DNA of 64,000 nucleotides from the NCBI RefSeq assembly GCF_042658365.1, contig NZ_JBHSQC010000024.1; one strand, given 5' to 3'. This document shows positions 8,240 to 17,598 of the stretch, in pieces (the first letter of the stretch is position 1; every line of letters begins with the position of its first letter). Below the pieces are notes generated by a model, which worked only from the letters and a program-made list of their open reading frames with translations, did no database searches and was not told where the DNA came from. The translations under genes and the position numbers were made by a program. This stretch comes from Carnobacterium_A antarcticum. Its GTDB lineage: Bacteria > Bacillota > Bacilli > Lactobacillales > Carnobacteriaceae.

Positions 8240-8708
8240 CTCCTGCAAGTATTTCTATACAGTCCGTGCGTTCTATACTTTTTATTTACTATAGCATATA
8301 TTAAAAGGCCACACCATACTTGTATGAAATCAGTTACAAAGAAAAGCGAACATTTATTAAAATCAGAAAAACCTATTAAAAAGTGTTAGGTGATTTGGCC
8401 TTTTTCCAGTAAAATTATTTTATCATTGTTCTTTAAACCAGCCATACTGATTGTTTTTCTCAGTAAAAGAGGATAATGAACGGAGATCAACGGTTGTCTT
8501 CAAACGTTTCAAAAATAATGTAACAGCTATTAAAGAGTATTCCGTCATCTGTCTAGGTCTTACCTTATTTTTAATCCGTTTGATTTCATTTGGAAAATGT
8601 AGCAAATATGTAAAGTGTTTCTGGAAAATCTATTCATGAGTTAAAGGTTGAAAGCTTGGCAGCCAATGCTAAAGTACGAAACCAAATTGAGAATTTGGGA
8701 GGGAAAAT
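8240..8708. other. Intergenic region with no supported gene
   Basis: These bases between the divergent degV-type gene and the antiporter hold no convincing frame on either strand; the 60-residue frames here are opposite-strand mirror images of each other. The stretch before the antiporter ends in GGGAGGG at 8697-8703. Confidence 0.6.
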
Positions 8709-8720
8709 AAGAGTTTATTA

Positions 8721-10727
8721 ATGACAGTTTTATTACTGTTAGTTTGTTTGTTGATTTCAAATGTTATTAGTCACTATATCCCTTTTATACCGACAGCATT
8801 GATTCAAATAGCTTTAGGAATCCTTATTGCTAGTTCATTTAAGGATATTTCGTTTGAATTAGAGACGGAATGGTTTCTATTATTATTTGTTGCACCGCTT
8901 TTATATAATGATGGAAGGCATTTTCCTCGTGAAGAATTATGGAAGATGCGCGCGCCTATTTTCGGTAATGCCATAGTATTGGTCTTATTGACGACGATTG
9001 GCGGCAGAATATTTATTCATTGGATCATCCCCAGTATTCCGCTTGCAGCTGCTTTTGCTTTGGCCGCTATTTTGTCGCCGACCGATCCAGTAGCGGTAAA
9101 CGGCATCACAAAACGAATCCACTTGCCGGAAAAAGTACTGACGTTGGTTAGAGGAGAATCGCTGATCAATGATGCTTCAGGCTTAGTAGCCTTTAATTAC
9201 GCGATTGCTGCGGTTATAACCGGTTATTTTTCATTAAAAGAAGCGATCTTCGACTTTTCATATATCTTTATAGCAGGAGCTTTTTTTGGACTGGTGATTG
9301 GTTTAATAATTACATGGATCAAACATAGTCTGCGGAAAAAAGGGATCAGTGATGCTTCTTTCCATTCGTTATTGCAAATCCTGACTCCGTTTATTATTTA
9401 CATCATTACAGAAGAAGGTCTGCATGCCTCGGGTGTTATCGCAGTAGTGGTAGCGGGGATAGTACATTCGATCGTCGAAGAGCGAACAGAAATTCTGGCG
9501 GCCGAGGAACGGCTTCTAACAGAAAACATCTGGTCGATGATTTTATTTGTTCTAAATGGGATCGTCTTCTTATTATTAGGATTAAATATCCCTTCTTCCG
9601 TAATCGAAACAGTTTCCAATCCTAGGATCGGAAATGGTTTAGCGATTGAATACGTAGTAGCCATTGGTTTAGCTATTTTAGTTATTCGTTTTGTTTGGAC
9701 CTATATTTTCTTCCATTATCAATATTACTTTGGGAAGATAAAAGGTAGTGAGAAATTAGATTTTAGAACCTGTTTATTGATCAGCTTAACAGGTGTTCGC
9801 GGGACGGTCATAATGGCCGGTGTTCTTTCAATTCCTTATGTTGTACAGAGCGGCGCCCTGTTTCCCGAGCGTTCATTGATGTTGTTTTTAGCAGCAGGCG
9901 TGATCCTGTTTACATTAGTTGTGGCAACAATATTCTTACCGCTTTTGAGTACTGCAGGAGAATTTGTTCCTAAAAGCGATTTGACTGAAGCGAAACGTAA
10001 AATTATTGTAGAAGCAATCAAACAGATCAGACAAGAAGTAGATGAAGAAAATGAGCTAGTAGCTTATGAATTGATAGCGGAGTATAGAAGGTTACTTGGG
10101 AAAATCGAGACTGAAAAAAATGTAGCCGAAACGAAAGAATATCAACGTAAAATTACTGAAATCAGATTAATGGGCCTAAAAGAAGAACGAAAATACATTC
10201 AAAACATCAGAGAAAAAGGCCAAATTGACCAAGAAACGTTTGAAGTAGTTGAAAATTCACTTGATCACCGAGAAGAAGTGCTATCTAACAATGTTCGTAC
10301 AGACGCAAAGTATATTCTGGGAAAAGCCTTCAGAGGCTGGTTACGATATAAAGGACATTATCCTCTAAATGATGAAACGAACAAAGCACAGTTGCAATTG
10401 GGAAGAGATGTTCAGTTAAAAGCTTTTGAAGCGGCTCATGAAAAGTTAGAGCGCTATGCAAAAGAACACCCTGAAACGGATATGATTCATATTGTTGTAT
10501 TGGATTATAAACGCATGCTGAATCGACTGGTAAATACTCGAGCTCAATACAATGAGAAAAGAGAAGAACTAAGAGAAGGCTTATGCATTAAAGTGATGGG
10601 TACAGAACGCTTTGAAATAAGCCGCATGTACAAATCAGGAGAAATCAACAATGAACAATCGAAAGGTTTAAGACGGTTTGTCAATTACATTGAAAATGTT
10701 ATTTTGTACGAAGCAGCTGAAGAATAA
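8721..10727 (+). CDS. Na+/H+ antiporter, CPA1 family
   Basis: A protein of 668 residues: a hydrophobic N-terminal part of about 410 residues with some 11-12 membrane segments, followed by a charged cytoplasmic tail of about 250 residues rich in helices. The CPA1 signature AAILSPTDPVAVNGI near 115-130 and RGESLINDASGLVAF near 145 contain the transport aspartates; LTGVRGTVIMAGVLSIP lies near 355. It exchanges Na+ or K+ for protons. The ATG at 8721 is about 17 bases from GGGAGGG, unusually far. An upstream in-frame AAG at 8709 sits at better spacing, so a mutated start is possible. A terminator follows at 10828. Confidence 0.88.
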   Translation: MTVLLLLVCLLISNVISHYIPFIPTALIQIALGILIASSFKDISFELETEWFLLLFVAPLLYNDGRHFPREELWKMRAPIFGNAIVLVLLTTIGGRIFIHWIIPSIPLAAAFALAAILSPTDPVAVNGITKRIHLPEKVLTLVRGESLINDASGLVAFNYAIAAVITGYFSLKEAIFDFSYIFIAGAFFGLVIGLIITWIKHSLRKKGISDASFHSLLQILTPFIIYIITEEGLHASGVIAVVVAGIVHSIVEERTEILAAEERLLTENIWSMILFVLNGIVFLLLGLNIPSSVIETVSNPRIGNGLAIEYVVAIGLAILVIRFVWTYIFFHYQYYFGKIKGSEKLDFRTCLLISLTGVRGTVIMAGVLSIPYVVQSGALFPERSLMLFLAAGVILFTLVVATIFLPLLSTAGEFVPKSDLTEAKRKIIVEAIKQIRQEVDEENELVAYELIAEYRRLLGKIETEKNVAETKEYQRKITEIRLMGLKEERKYIQNIREKGQIDQETFEVVENSLDHREEVLSNNVRTDAKYILGKAFRGWLRYKGHYPLNDETNKAQLQLGRDVQLKAFEAAHEKLERYAKEHPETDMIHIVVLDYKRMLNRLVNTRAQYNEKREELREGLCIKVMGTERFEISRMYKSGEINNEQSKGLRRFVNYIENVILYEAAEE

Positions 10728-10756
10728 GACGATAGGGTCGCTATTATCTTTGCTTC

Positions 10757-11120
10757 CAGAAGTTAAAATAGCATAGTGTAGTCAGCAACAAAGGCAACCA
10801 TCTAATAAAGTCTCATATATGACAGTGAAAACCTCTAAAATGCCTGTTATAAAGGTGTTTTAGAGGTTTTTATTGTTCGTTTGTTTTAAAATTTCTTTTA
10901 TCTTTTTTGAGTACCGTAAGGATGTTAAAACGCTATCGATAAGGTACGCAAACCCCATTTAAGTACCTTAAGTATGTTAAATCTCTGTTGTTAAGGGACA
11001 TAAGAACATCATGTAGACTTTATATATGAGATAGGAGTCTTTGAACTCCTTTTTTAAATCTGCACGGTTATTCTCAGAAGTTAAATCAGCTAAAGTGTGG
11101 TCACCATCAAAGACAGTAAT
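10757..11120. repeat. Noncoding patch with diverged direct repeats
   Basis: Two 37-base units (10911-10947 and 10963-10999) agree at 29 of 37 positions and each carries inverted ends (GTACC...GGTAC and GTCCC-like). A second pair (10757-10800 and 11075-11120) shares CAGAAGTTAAA and a similar 30-base continuation. No convincing gene is present; a 62-residue minus-strand frame (10977-11165) overlaps the repeats and has no ribosome-binding site that I can support. It may be a decayed gene or repeated regulatory sequence. Confidence 0.5.
10828..10875 (+). terminator. Terminator after the antiporter gene
   Basis: AAAACCTCTAAAA pairs with TTTTAGAGGTTTT across a loop, followed by TATT. Confidence 0.85.
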
Positions 11121-11232
11121 TAAATAATATGAGATACTAGAGACAGAAAAAACACTTGAATGCATATTGTTTATTAGGAGAAGTTTTGGAATAAATAGTA
11201 AAATGTAAAAAAGATTATTGGAGGGGAAAATA

Positions 11233-11634
11233 ATGGCAGAATTTTCATTAGATTTTCAGTTGAAAAGTTCAATCGATACTGTCTGGAGCGCACTAACCGA
11301 TTCAACTATGTTAGAAAAATGGATATGGAAAAATGATTTTAAACCAAGTGTAGGGCATACCTTTCAATTTCAAGCGGAACCAAATGAATGGTGGGATGGA
11401 ATTGTAACAGGCAAAGTCCTTGTGGTGGACGCTCCGAATACATTATCTTATACATGGGGCACAGGTTCTGAAGTACATACGGTTACATGGTCACTGACAG
11501 CAACAGGTGTTGAAACGACTCACTTGCACCTTGATCAGACCGGAATTAGTGAAAGACCAGGCGCCTTAGAAGGAGCTGAATCTGGTCAGATAGCATTAGT
11601 TGGAAAACTTGAAAACGTGTTAGCTGAAATGTAA
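11233..11634 (+). CDS. SRPBCC (START/AHSA1-like) domain protein
   Basis: A protein of 133 residues with the AHSA1/polyketide-cyclase fold: SIDTVWSALTDSTMLEKWIW at the start, the WWDGIVTGKVLVVDAPNTLSYTW strand pair, and a C-terminal helix. The fold forms a deep cavity for hydrophobic ligands; no enzymatic residues identify a reaction. The ATG at 11233 follows GGAGGGG (11220-11226); the longer in-frame start would overlap that site. It is followed by a terminator, so monocistronic. The specific function is unknown. Confidence 0.8.
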   Translation: MAEFSLDFQLKSSIDTVWSALTDSTMLEKWIWKNDFKPSVGHTFQFQAEPNEWWDGIVTGKVLVVDAPNTLSYTWGTGSEVHTVTWSLTATGVETTHLHLDQTGISERPGALEGAESGQIALVGKLENVLAEM

Positions 11635-11662
11635 TACCAACACTGTACAAAAAAGACATGCG

Positions 11663-11699
11663 AAAAAAGCTGTCTAAGAAATTTTAGACAGCTTTTTTT
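11663..11699 (+). terminator. Terminator after the SRPBCC gene
   Basis: AAAAAAGCTGTCTAA pairs with TTAGACAGCTTTTTT, giving a stem of about 15 pairs that ends in a T run. Confidence 0.9.
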
Positions 11700-11753
11700 C
11701 GTGGTTTTAAAGCAGAGAACACAGAGTAGTTTGATAAAAAGGAGGTTTTTTCC

Positions 11754-12371
11754 ATGAAATACGAATGGCGGAAAAAGGACAAGAATATTTACTTGCCCAA
11801 AGAACAACCGACGATCGTGACACTTCCTAAAATACAGTATTTGATGATTGAAGGGGAAGGAAACCCTAACGGCAGTGGTTTTTCTCAAACCATTGAGGCG
11901 CTTTACGCTTATTCTTATGCTTTAAAAATGTCCCCACGAAAAGGGATTGAAACAGCTGGTTATTATGATTACACTGTTTTTCCTTTAGAAGCTTTTTGGG
12001 ATTCCAAAGTACCGGTTGTTAAGGGCGCCCCTCTTGACAAAGATCAGCTTCTTTATTGTATTATGATTCGACAACCAGAATTTATAACCGAAATGTTAGT
12101 AGAAAAAGTCGAAGAAACCGTTGCGAAGAAAGTGCCGAAAGAAATGCGTGACCGTGTCTTCTTACGATCCCTCGAGGAAGGTCGCAACTTACAAATTCTG
12201 CATGTAGGAAGTTACGATGATGAACCTCGAAGTTTCCAACGAATGTCAGACTATTGTGACGAACAGGGTCTGGAACGTATTGGACACGTTCACAAGGAAA
12301 TCTATCTTTCCGATGCTCGAAAAGTGGCGCCAGATAAATTGAAAACAGTGTTGCGTTTTCCAATTAAATAG
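11754..12371 (+). CDS. GyrI-like small-molecule-binding domain protein
   Basis: A protein of 205 residues resembling the GyrI-like/SOUL-type effector-binding proteins of Firmicutes: EWRKKDKNIYLPKEQPTIV, FLMIEGEGNPNGS-like loop near 35, ALYAYSYALKM, GYYDYTVFPLEAFW and a C-terminal HVHKEIYLSDARKVAPDKLKTVLR. The family is a duplicated SHS2 fold without DNA-binding domain here, so it may bind a ligand or act enzymatically on one. The ATG follows AAAGGAGG. It stands alone between terminators. The substrate is unknown. Confidence 0.78.
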   Translation: MKYEWRKKDKNIYLPKEQPTIVTLPKIQYLMIEGEGNPNGSGFSQTIEALYAYSYALKMSPRKGIETAGYYDYTVFPLEAFWDSKVPVVKGAPLDKDQLLYCIMIRQPEFITEMLVEKVEETVAKKVPKEMRDRVFLRSLEEGRNLQILHVGSYDDEPRSFQRMSDYCDEQGLERIGHVHKEIYLSDARKVAPDKLKTVLRFPIK

Positions 12372-12383
12372 AACTATAGACTA

Positions 12384-12426
12384 AAAAAGGCAGTCAATTG
12401 AGTGATTTCTCAATTGACTGCCTTTC
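12384..12426. terminator. Bidirectional terminator between convergent genes
   Basis: AAAGGCAGTCAATTGAG and CTCAATTGACTGCCTTT form a perfect stem with A and T tracts on both sides, serving both flanking genes. Confidence 0.88.
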
Positions 12427-12443
12427 GTTAAAGAAAGCTGTTT

Positions 12444-13634
12444 TTAGTTTGTATAGTTGTCAAAATAGCCTTGGATAAAGACAATAGGAGTGCCTTTATC
12501 TCCGCTGCCTGAAGTTAAATCAGCTAATGATCCAATTAAATCCGTTAATTGACGTGGGGTTGTTCCTAGCGTTTCATTAGAACCAACAAGATCGACATCT
12601 TTATTGTCAATGAAGCTAGAAATGGCTTGTTTCAATTCTTCGCCTCTTAAATCAGCAAAATTGTTGTCAGCAAGGTATTTTAATTTTACTTCGCTAGGAG
12701 TTCCTTCAAGTCCTGATGTGTATGCGGGAGATACAACTGGATCAGCCAGTTCCCAAATCATTCCGACTGGATCTTTGAATGCTCCATCTCCATAAACCAT
12801 GACTTCTACATTTTTACCAGTTTTTTCTTTAAGCATATGTTGGATTTGATCTACGACAGGTTGGCAATTGCGCGGAAACAGTTTTATGCTGTCTTCCGTT
12901 GCTGTATTTGAACCTAAAAGGCCAAATTCTTCATTATATCCACTGCCATCGATTGATTCAGCTAAGACATTATCAAGGCTGTAGATTTTTTCTCCGCCAT
13001 TTGCTTTTAATATTTTTTTAGTTCTGTTTCTTGTGTGGATATCACAAGTCAAAACATTTTTTGTATAGTCAAGAATCGTTCTTGGGTTATTAGAGAAGAT
13101 TATTTCGCATTCGGCTCCGGCTTCTTCTATTAATGATTTATAGAATTCAATATAATCAATACCTGTAAATGCATGTTTTTTATATCCGAAATGATTGCGG
13201 AATTCTTCTTCTGTTAAAACGTCAGTCCAAGGATTGACGCCTTTTTCATCAAGCATATCAAGATCAACTAAATGATTCCCAACTTCGTCTGCTGGATAGC
13301 TAAGCATCAAAACTATTTTTTTAGCTCCTTTAGCAATACCGCGCAAACAGTTTCCAAAACGGTTACGGCTTAAGATAGGAAAGATGACGCCGATCGTCTC
13401 TTGGCCAAATTTTGTTTGGATATCTTGAGCAATTTGATCTGTGGTTGCATAATTTCCTTGAGCCCGGGCAACGATCGATTCTGTGATCGCTACAATATCT
13501 TTATCAAGAATTTGAAAGCCTTCAGATTCTGAAGCAGCCAATACGCTTTCCATTACGATCTCTTCAATCCGATCTCCTTCATTAACAATAGGACAACGAA
13601 GCCCTCTAGTAACTGTTCCAACTACACGTTCCAA
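12444..13634 (-). CDS. CofE-like protein (coenzyme F420-0:L-glutamate ligase family)
   Basis: A protein of 396 residues of the F420-0:gamma-glutamyl ligase (CofE/FbiB N-terminal) family, which in archaea and actinobacteria adds glutamate to the redox cofactor F420. Typical pieces: an N-terminal region with RGLRCPIVNEGDRIEEIV, DKDIVAITESIVARAQGNYA, FPILSRNRFGNCLRGIAKGA, VYGDGAFKDPVGMIWELADP and GSNETLGTTPRQLTDLIG. Lactic acid bacteria are not known to make F420, so the true substrate is an open question. The start is TTG at 13634 behind AAGGAG at about nine bases. It is transcribed away from a LysR-type regulator, which may control it. Confidence 0.8.
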   Translation of the reverse strand: MERVVGTVTRGLRCPIVNEGDRIEEIVMESVLAASESEGFQILDKDIVAITESIVARAQGNYATTDQIAQDIQTKFGQETIGVIFPILSRNRFGNCLRGIAKGAKKIVLMLSYPADEVGNHLVDLDMLDEKGVNPWTDVLTEEEFRNHFGYKKHAFTGIDYIEFYKSLIEEAGAECEIIFSNNPRTILDYTKNVLTCDIHTRNRTKKILKANGGEKIYSLDNVLAESIDGSGYNEEFGLLGSNTATEDSIKLFPRNCQPVVDQIQHMLKEKTGKNVEVMVYGDGAFKDPVGMIWELADPVVSPAYTSGLEGTPSEVKLKYLADNNFADLRGEELKQAISSFIDNKDVDLVGSNETLGTTPRQLTDLIGSLADLTSGSGDKGTPIVFIQGYFDNYTN

Positions 13635-13694
13635 TATAAACCGCTCCTTATAACTCTTAAAGTTTATTTAAACAATGATTCTATCTACTTGTAA

Positions 13695-13716
13695 TATACC
13701 CCATTTTAGTGGTATA
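13695..13716. promoter_or_regulatory. Candidate LysR-type operator in divergent intergenic region
   Basis: TATACC at 13695-13700 and GGTATA at 13711-13716 form an inverted repeat with a 10-base spacer, in the T-N11-A style used by LysR regulators, midway between the regulator and the CofE-like gene. This is a sequence-only suggestion. Confidence 0.45.
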
Positions 13717-13759
13717 AGTAAAATTAATCTATTGAATGGTAGGTATAAGGAGTGATTAT

Positions 13760-14650
13760 GTGGTAAGCAAATTAGATTTATATAAAGTATTTTGTACGGT
13801 CGGCAAAAGCGAGAGCTTTTCTCAAGCAGCAAAAGATATGTACATGACACAGCCGGCGGTAAGCCAAGCCATCAGGCAGTTAGAAAAAGAACTAGAGATA
13901 CGCCTCTTTAATCGTACACCTAAAGGAGTCACTTTGACTCATGACGGGCTGCTTTTATTTGAATATGCTAACTCAGCGTTGAATTTGCTTCGTATCGGAG
14001 AAGAGAAAATGGTGGAATCCAAAAATTTAATGGCCGGAGAACTGAGAATAGGAGTAGGCGATACGATTTCAAGATATTTTCTGCTGCCTTATTTAGAGGC
14101 GTTTCATAATAGCTACCCTCAGATAAAATTTAAGATTTTTAATGGCACAACATTAGAACTTAGCGCACTATTAAAATCAGGCGAAGTCGATATCATTATT
14201 TGTAATTTTCCGTTAAATGACCCTGCATTAGAATTACGACCTTGCCTGGAAATCCAAGATATTTTTGTTTGCGGAGAGAAATACAAAAGCCGCTTAACAA
14301 AACCGTTAACTCTTACTGAAGTAGCAGCATTCCCGTCTATCTTACTTGAGCCGAAATCAATCTCTAGAAAGTATGTCGAAGATTATTTATTGACCAAAGG
14401 GATAAAAATCTCACCGGAATTTGAATTAGGTTCACATGATTTATTATTGGAATTCGCTAAAATAAATTTAGGGATCGCTTGTGTGACAAAAGAATTTTCG
14501 CAAGAATATTTAACCAAAGGATTAGTCTACGAAGTTCCTTTGGTTGAAGAAATACCTCAGAGAAACATAGGAGCCTGTTCGTTAAAAAGCGTCCCTTTAT
14601 CTTCAGCTGCCACGAAATTTATTGAGATGATCGAAAACCAAGAAATTTAA
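13760..14650 (+). CDS. LysR-family transcriptional regulator
   Basis: A protein of 296 residues. The N-terminal winged HTH is clear: FCTVGKSESFSQAAKDMYMTQPAVSQAIRQLE, then LEIRLFNRTPKGVTLTHDG. A periplasmic-binding-like effector domain starts near residue 90 (GELRIGVGDTISRYFLLPYLEAF). The GTG at 13760 is chosen because AAGGAG at 13748-13753 fits it; the longer in-frame ATG at 13736 would place that site inside the gene. It is divergent from the CofE-like gene, the usual layout for a LysR regulator and its target. It most resembles CysL/CbbR-type members; the effector is unknown. Confidence 0.9.
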   Translation: MVSKLDLYKVFCTVGKSESFSQAAKDMYMTQPAVSQAIRQLEKELEIRLFNRTPKGVTLTHDGLLLFEYANSALNLLRIGEEKMVESKNLMAGELRIGVGDTISRYFLLPYLEAFHNSYPQIKFKIFNGTTLELSALLKSGEVDIIICNFPLNDPALELRPCLEIQDIFVCGEKYKSRLTKPLTLTEVAAFPSILLEPKSISRKYVEDYLLTKGIKISPEFELGSHDLLLEFAKINLGIACVTKEFSQEYLTKGLVYEVPLVEEIPQRNIGACSLKSVPLSSAATKFIEMIENQEI

Positions 14651-14673
14651 TTTTATTGGTTTATCGCCAATTC

Positions 14674-14715
14674 AAAAATCCCCTACAAAAACAACTGTTT
14701 TTGTAGGGGATTTTG
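14674..14715. terminator. Bidirectional terminator
   Basis: AAAATCCCCTACAAAAA and TTTTTGTAGGGGATTTT pair perfectly between the convergent LysR and SulP genes. Confidence 0.92.
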
Positions 14716-14729
14716 TGTCAATCATGGAA

Positions 14730-16163
14730 TTAGTCTAAAAAGTATCCTTTTAATTTTTCGACTAATTCTTGGCTTTGAGCATTCAAGCCTTCTATTTCAA
14801 CCTGTTTATTTTGTGCTTTAAGTTTTTGGATTACTTTGATGATCGCTTCTACACTGGAATCATCCCAGATATGCGAATGCGTAAAGTCCAAAATAATCAA
14901 ATCTTCTTGAATAGGTTCTGCGAAAGCTTGTGTAAAGTCATGAGTAGAAGCAAAAAATAATTGCCCATGAATCTTAAAACGATTATTTTCTTTTACAACA
15001 TAGACTAAAGAGATTTTCGTCATAAAGACTATAGCACTTAAGACAACTCCTGCGATAATTCCGATGGCTAGATTATGTGTGTAGACAACGATTCCTACAG
15101 TAATCAGCATAATAGCTCCTTCGGTGATGTGCATCGTTTTGAGATACTGGAAACTTTTCCAATCAAATGTGGCAATAGCGACAGTGATCATAATTCCAAT
15201 TAAGGCTGCTGTAGGGATTTGAATCATCAGTCCTTTTAAAACGACGATTAAAAACAAAAGAAAAGAGCCGGCCGCAAAAGTCGACAAACGTTTTCGTCCA
15301 CCTGATTTAACGTTGATAACAGCTTGTCCAATCATGGCACAACCAGCAGGACCGCCTAAGAAACCAGTCACGATATTCGCTAATCCTTGTGCTTTGACTT
15401 CGCGCTGGTTATCGCTTGTTGTATCGGTCATCTCGTTGATCAATGGAGCGGTCAATAAAGATTCTACTAGACCAACGATCGAAAGAGCTAATGCTGTCGG
15501 GAAAATAATTCTTAAAGTTTCAAAATTTAACGGAATGTTGGGAAACGATAGGCGTGGCAAAAGGCCATTCATATCGCCCATATCCCCTACTGTTTGAATG
15601 CCCATAGGAAATACGATTGAGCACACGGTCATCAAAACAATGACAATCAGTGCAGGAGGGATTGCTTTTGTGATTTTGGGAATTAAATACATTAAAGCAA
15701 TAGTGACTCCGGCCATTAGGTAAGTCCATTGATTTCCGCCAACCAATTGTTGGATTTGAGCAGTAAAAATCAGCAAAGCTAACGAGTTAACAAAACCGAG
15801 CATAACGGGTTTTGGAACAAAGCGCATCAATTTTTGAATGCCTAAGTAACCTAGAATCAATTGAATGATCCCAGTTAAAATAGTGGCTGCAATCATATAC
15901 TGTATCCCATGATTCTTGATCAGACTCACCATTACCAGAGCCATAGAGCCAGCAGCAGCAGAAACCATCGCTGGGCGCCCGCCAGTGAAAGAAGTCACCA
16001 GTGCCGTTGTAACAGATGCAAATAAAGCAGTCATAGGGTTAACCCCAGCAATAATGGCAAAACCAATAACTTCGGGTATTAAAGCAATAGAAGTAACCAT
16101 TCCGGCTAGGAGATCATTTTTGACATTTCCCAACCATTCTTCTTTTTTTATAGCAATTAACAT
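14730..16163 (-). CDS. SulP-family inorganic anion transporter with STAS domain
   Basis: A protein of 477 residues: a membrane domain of about 380 residues and a C-terminal STAS domain (from about 390; DLIILDFTHSHIWDDSSVEAI). Family motifs are NDLLAGMVTSIALIPEVIGFAIIAGV at the start, TGGRPAMVSAAAGSMALV, GLVESLLTAPLINEMT and GLANIVTGFLGGPAGCAMIGQAVINVKSGGR. SulP carriers move sulfate, bicarbonate or other anions with H+ or Na+; the substrate cannot be told from sequence. The ATG at 16163 follows AAAGGA; the longer frame upstream lacks such a site. Confidence 0.88.
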   Translation of the reverse strand: MLIAIKKEEWLGNVKNDLLAGMVTSIALIPEVIGFAIIAGVNPMTALFASVTTALVTSFTGGRPAMVSAAAGSMALVMVSLIKNHGIQYMIAATILTGIIQLILGYLGIQKLMRFVPKPVMLGFVNSLALLIFTAQIQQLVGGNQWTYLMAGVTIALMYLIPKITKAIPPALIVIVLMTVCSIVFPMGIQTVGDMGDMNGLLPRLSFPNIPLNFETLRIIFPTALALSIVGLVESLLTAPLINEMTDTTSDNQREVKAQGLANIVTGFLGGPAGCAMIGQAVINVKSGGRKRLSTFAAGSFLLFLIVVLKGLMIQIPTAALIGIMITVAIATFDWKSFQYLKTMHITEGAIMLITVGIVVYTHNLAIGIIAGVVLSAIVFMTKISLVYVVKENNRFKIHGQLFFASTHDFTQAFAEPIQEDLIILDFTHSHIWDDSSVEAIIKVIQKLKAQNKQVEIEGLNAQSQELVEKLKGYFLD

Positions 16164-16362
16164 TATTTCATTCCTTTTCTTTAAAATTTTCAGTTTATTC
16201 AACTTAGCAGCAATACAGATTTCATTATAGCCAAATGCAGATAAGATAGAAAGGTGTAGTTGCCGGCACCTTGATATTTTCTTAGAAAATAGACAAAACA
16301 GCAGCATCAAGGAAATAGGAACTGATTTTATCTGACAAAGCCGTTCAGAAATGCTATGTCCT

Positions 16363-17274
16363 TTAAAATAAATAACTAATGAGTAACCCAGCAGTTAACA
16401 AGAACCCAAAGAAGGTAGTGGTCAGAGCAGTTGATTTCATTGCTATGCGCATATATTGCGGTTCAGTATACCCTCTAAGAAATCCTTGAATGGCTTCGAA
16501 CGGTTTTTTCACCGTTAAGAAAACAATAAATGCCCAAGGACTGATATATCCCGACGCAACTAGAAATACGATCCATACATATGAAACAGCGAATGCAATA
16601 GATAACACAATGATTCCTTTCTGATCTCCAAGAAGAATCGCTAATGTTTTCCGTCCACCTTTACTATCTTCTTCGATATCGCGGATGTTATTGGACAGGT
16701 TGATGGCACCAACTAGAATCCCGATTGGAATAGAAATCAAGAGGCTTTGAAGAGTGATGGTCTGTGTCTGAATAAAAAAAGCAATCAATACGAAACCTAT
16801 TCCCATTGATAATCCAGAGAATAATTCTCCAAAAGGAGTATACGCAATTGGGAATGGCCCGCCAGTATATAAATAACCGATGGCCATCCCCAGTAAACCA
16901 ATTGCTGCCAACCACCAACTGCTGTTCATACAAATGTATACACCAATAAAAGCAGCTAGAACGTACAATAAAAATGCTGTTGTTAATGCGTTTTTCGGTT
17001 GTAAACTATGCCGTACGATGTCACCGCCAATTCCAGTAGAGTCAGCGGTATCCAGCCCTCGTTTAAAATCATAGTATTCGTTAAATAAGTTTGTTGCGAT
17101 TTGTAGCGCTAAACAGGCAGCCATCATAGCAATAAATAAAAGCCCATTGATTTTTGATTCGGACATGGCTATTACGGTTCCTAAAATGACTGGAGAAAAA
17201 GTCGCTGTTAGGGTATGTGGACGCGTCATTTTCCACATCAGTTTTGCAGAGCTTAGTTCTTTTTTATCTTCCAT
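16363..17274 (-). CDS. menA: 1,4-dihydroxy-2-naphthoate polyprenyltransferase (MenA-type UbiA family)
   Basis: A UbiA-family membrane prenyltransferase of 303 residues with about eight or nine membrane segments. The first aspartate-rich site is NLFNEYYDFKRGLDTAD, and the second is NLSNNIRDIEEDSKGGRKTLA, both with MenA spacing. It attaches the polyprenyl chain to 1,4-dihydroxy-2-naphthoate, giving demethylmenaquinone. In lactic acid bacteria this supports optional respiration or extracellular electron transfer. The ATG at 17274 is chosen; a TTG four codons upstream abuts AGGAGAG too closely. No other menaquinone gene is nearby. Confidence 0.88.
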   Translation of the reverse strand: MEDKKELSSAKLMWKMTRPHTLTATFSPVILGTVIAMSESKINGLLFIAMMAACLALQIATNLFNEYYDFKRGLDTADSTGIGGDIVRHSLQPKNALTTAFLLYVLAAFIGVYICMNSSWWLAAIGLLGMAIGYLYTGGPFPIAYTPFGELFSGLSMGIGFVLIAFFIQTQTITLQSLLISIPIGILVGAINLSNNIRDIEEDSKGGRKTLAILLGDQKGIIVLSIAFAVSYVWIVFLVASGYISPWAFIVFLTVKKPFEAIQGFLRGYTEPQYMRIAMKSTALTTTFFGFLLTAGLLISYLF

Positions 17275-17457
17275 AAAATTATTCAACTCTCCTACTTTAA
17301 TAGATTCAAATTACTTGTATAACTGTTCTTATTTTCCGTTTCCTGAACCTTTCTTGCAATATACTTGGTGATGCTTCCTGGCAACAGTATCTTAATTATA
17401 CTTCATATACAATGCGATTAGAGGCATTCAATACACCCGATTAGACAACGTCTTAGA

Positions 17458-17505
17458 TGGAAACGTTTTATTTGAGTTGTGAAATGAAAAAATATTCATT
17501 ATAAT
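17458..17505 (+). promoter_or_regulatory. Promoter of the serine hydrolase-P60-OppA operon with an upstream cre-like box
   Basis: TTGTGA at 17477-17482, a 17-base spacer and TATAAT at 17500-17505 make a good sigma-A promoter. Just upstream, TGGAAACGTTTTAT (17458-17471) resembles a CcpA cre site with about two deviations. The rest of the 17275-17598 interval shows nothing else I can support. Confidence 0.6.
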
Positions 17506-17598
17506 TAGATAAAAGTAATAAAACGCTGTTAGTTTAATGTGGAGATTTTATGAACGGCGGTGATGAACTAAAAAAGGTTTAAGCAAAGGAGAGCAGAC

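Noticed and set aside
8423..8639. Small frames on both strands upstream of the antiporter
   Set aside because: They mirror each other on opposite strands and show no ribosome-binding site or similarity.
10977..11165. 62-residue minus-strand frame in the repeat patch
   Set aside because: No ribosome-binding site, no recognisable family, and it overlaps the diverged repeats.
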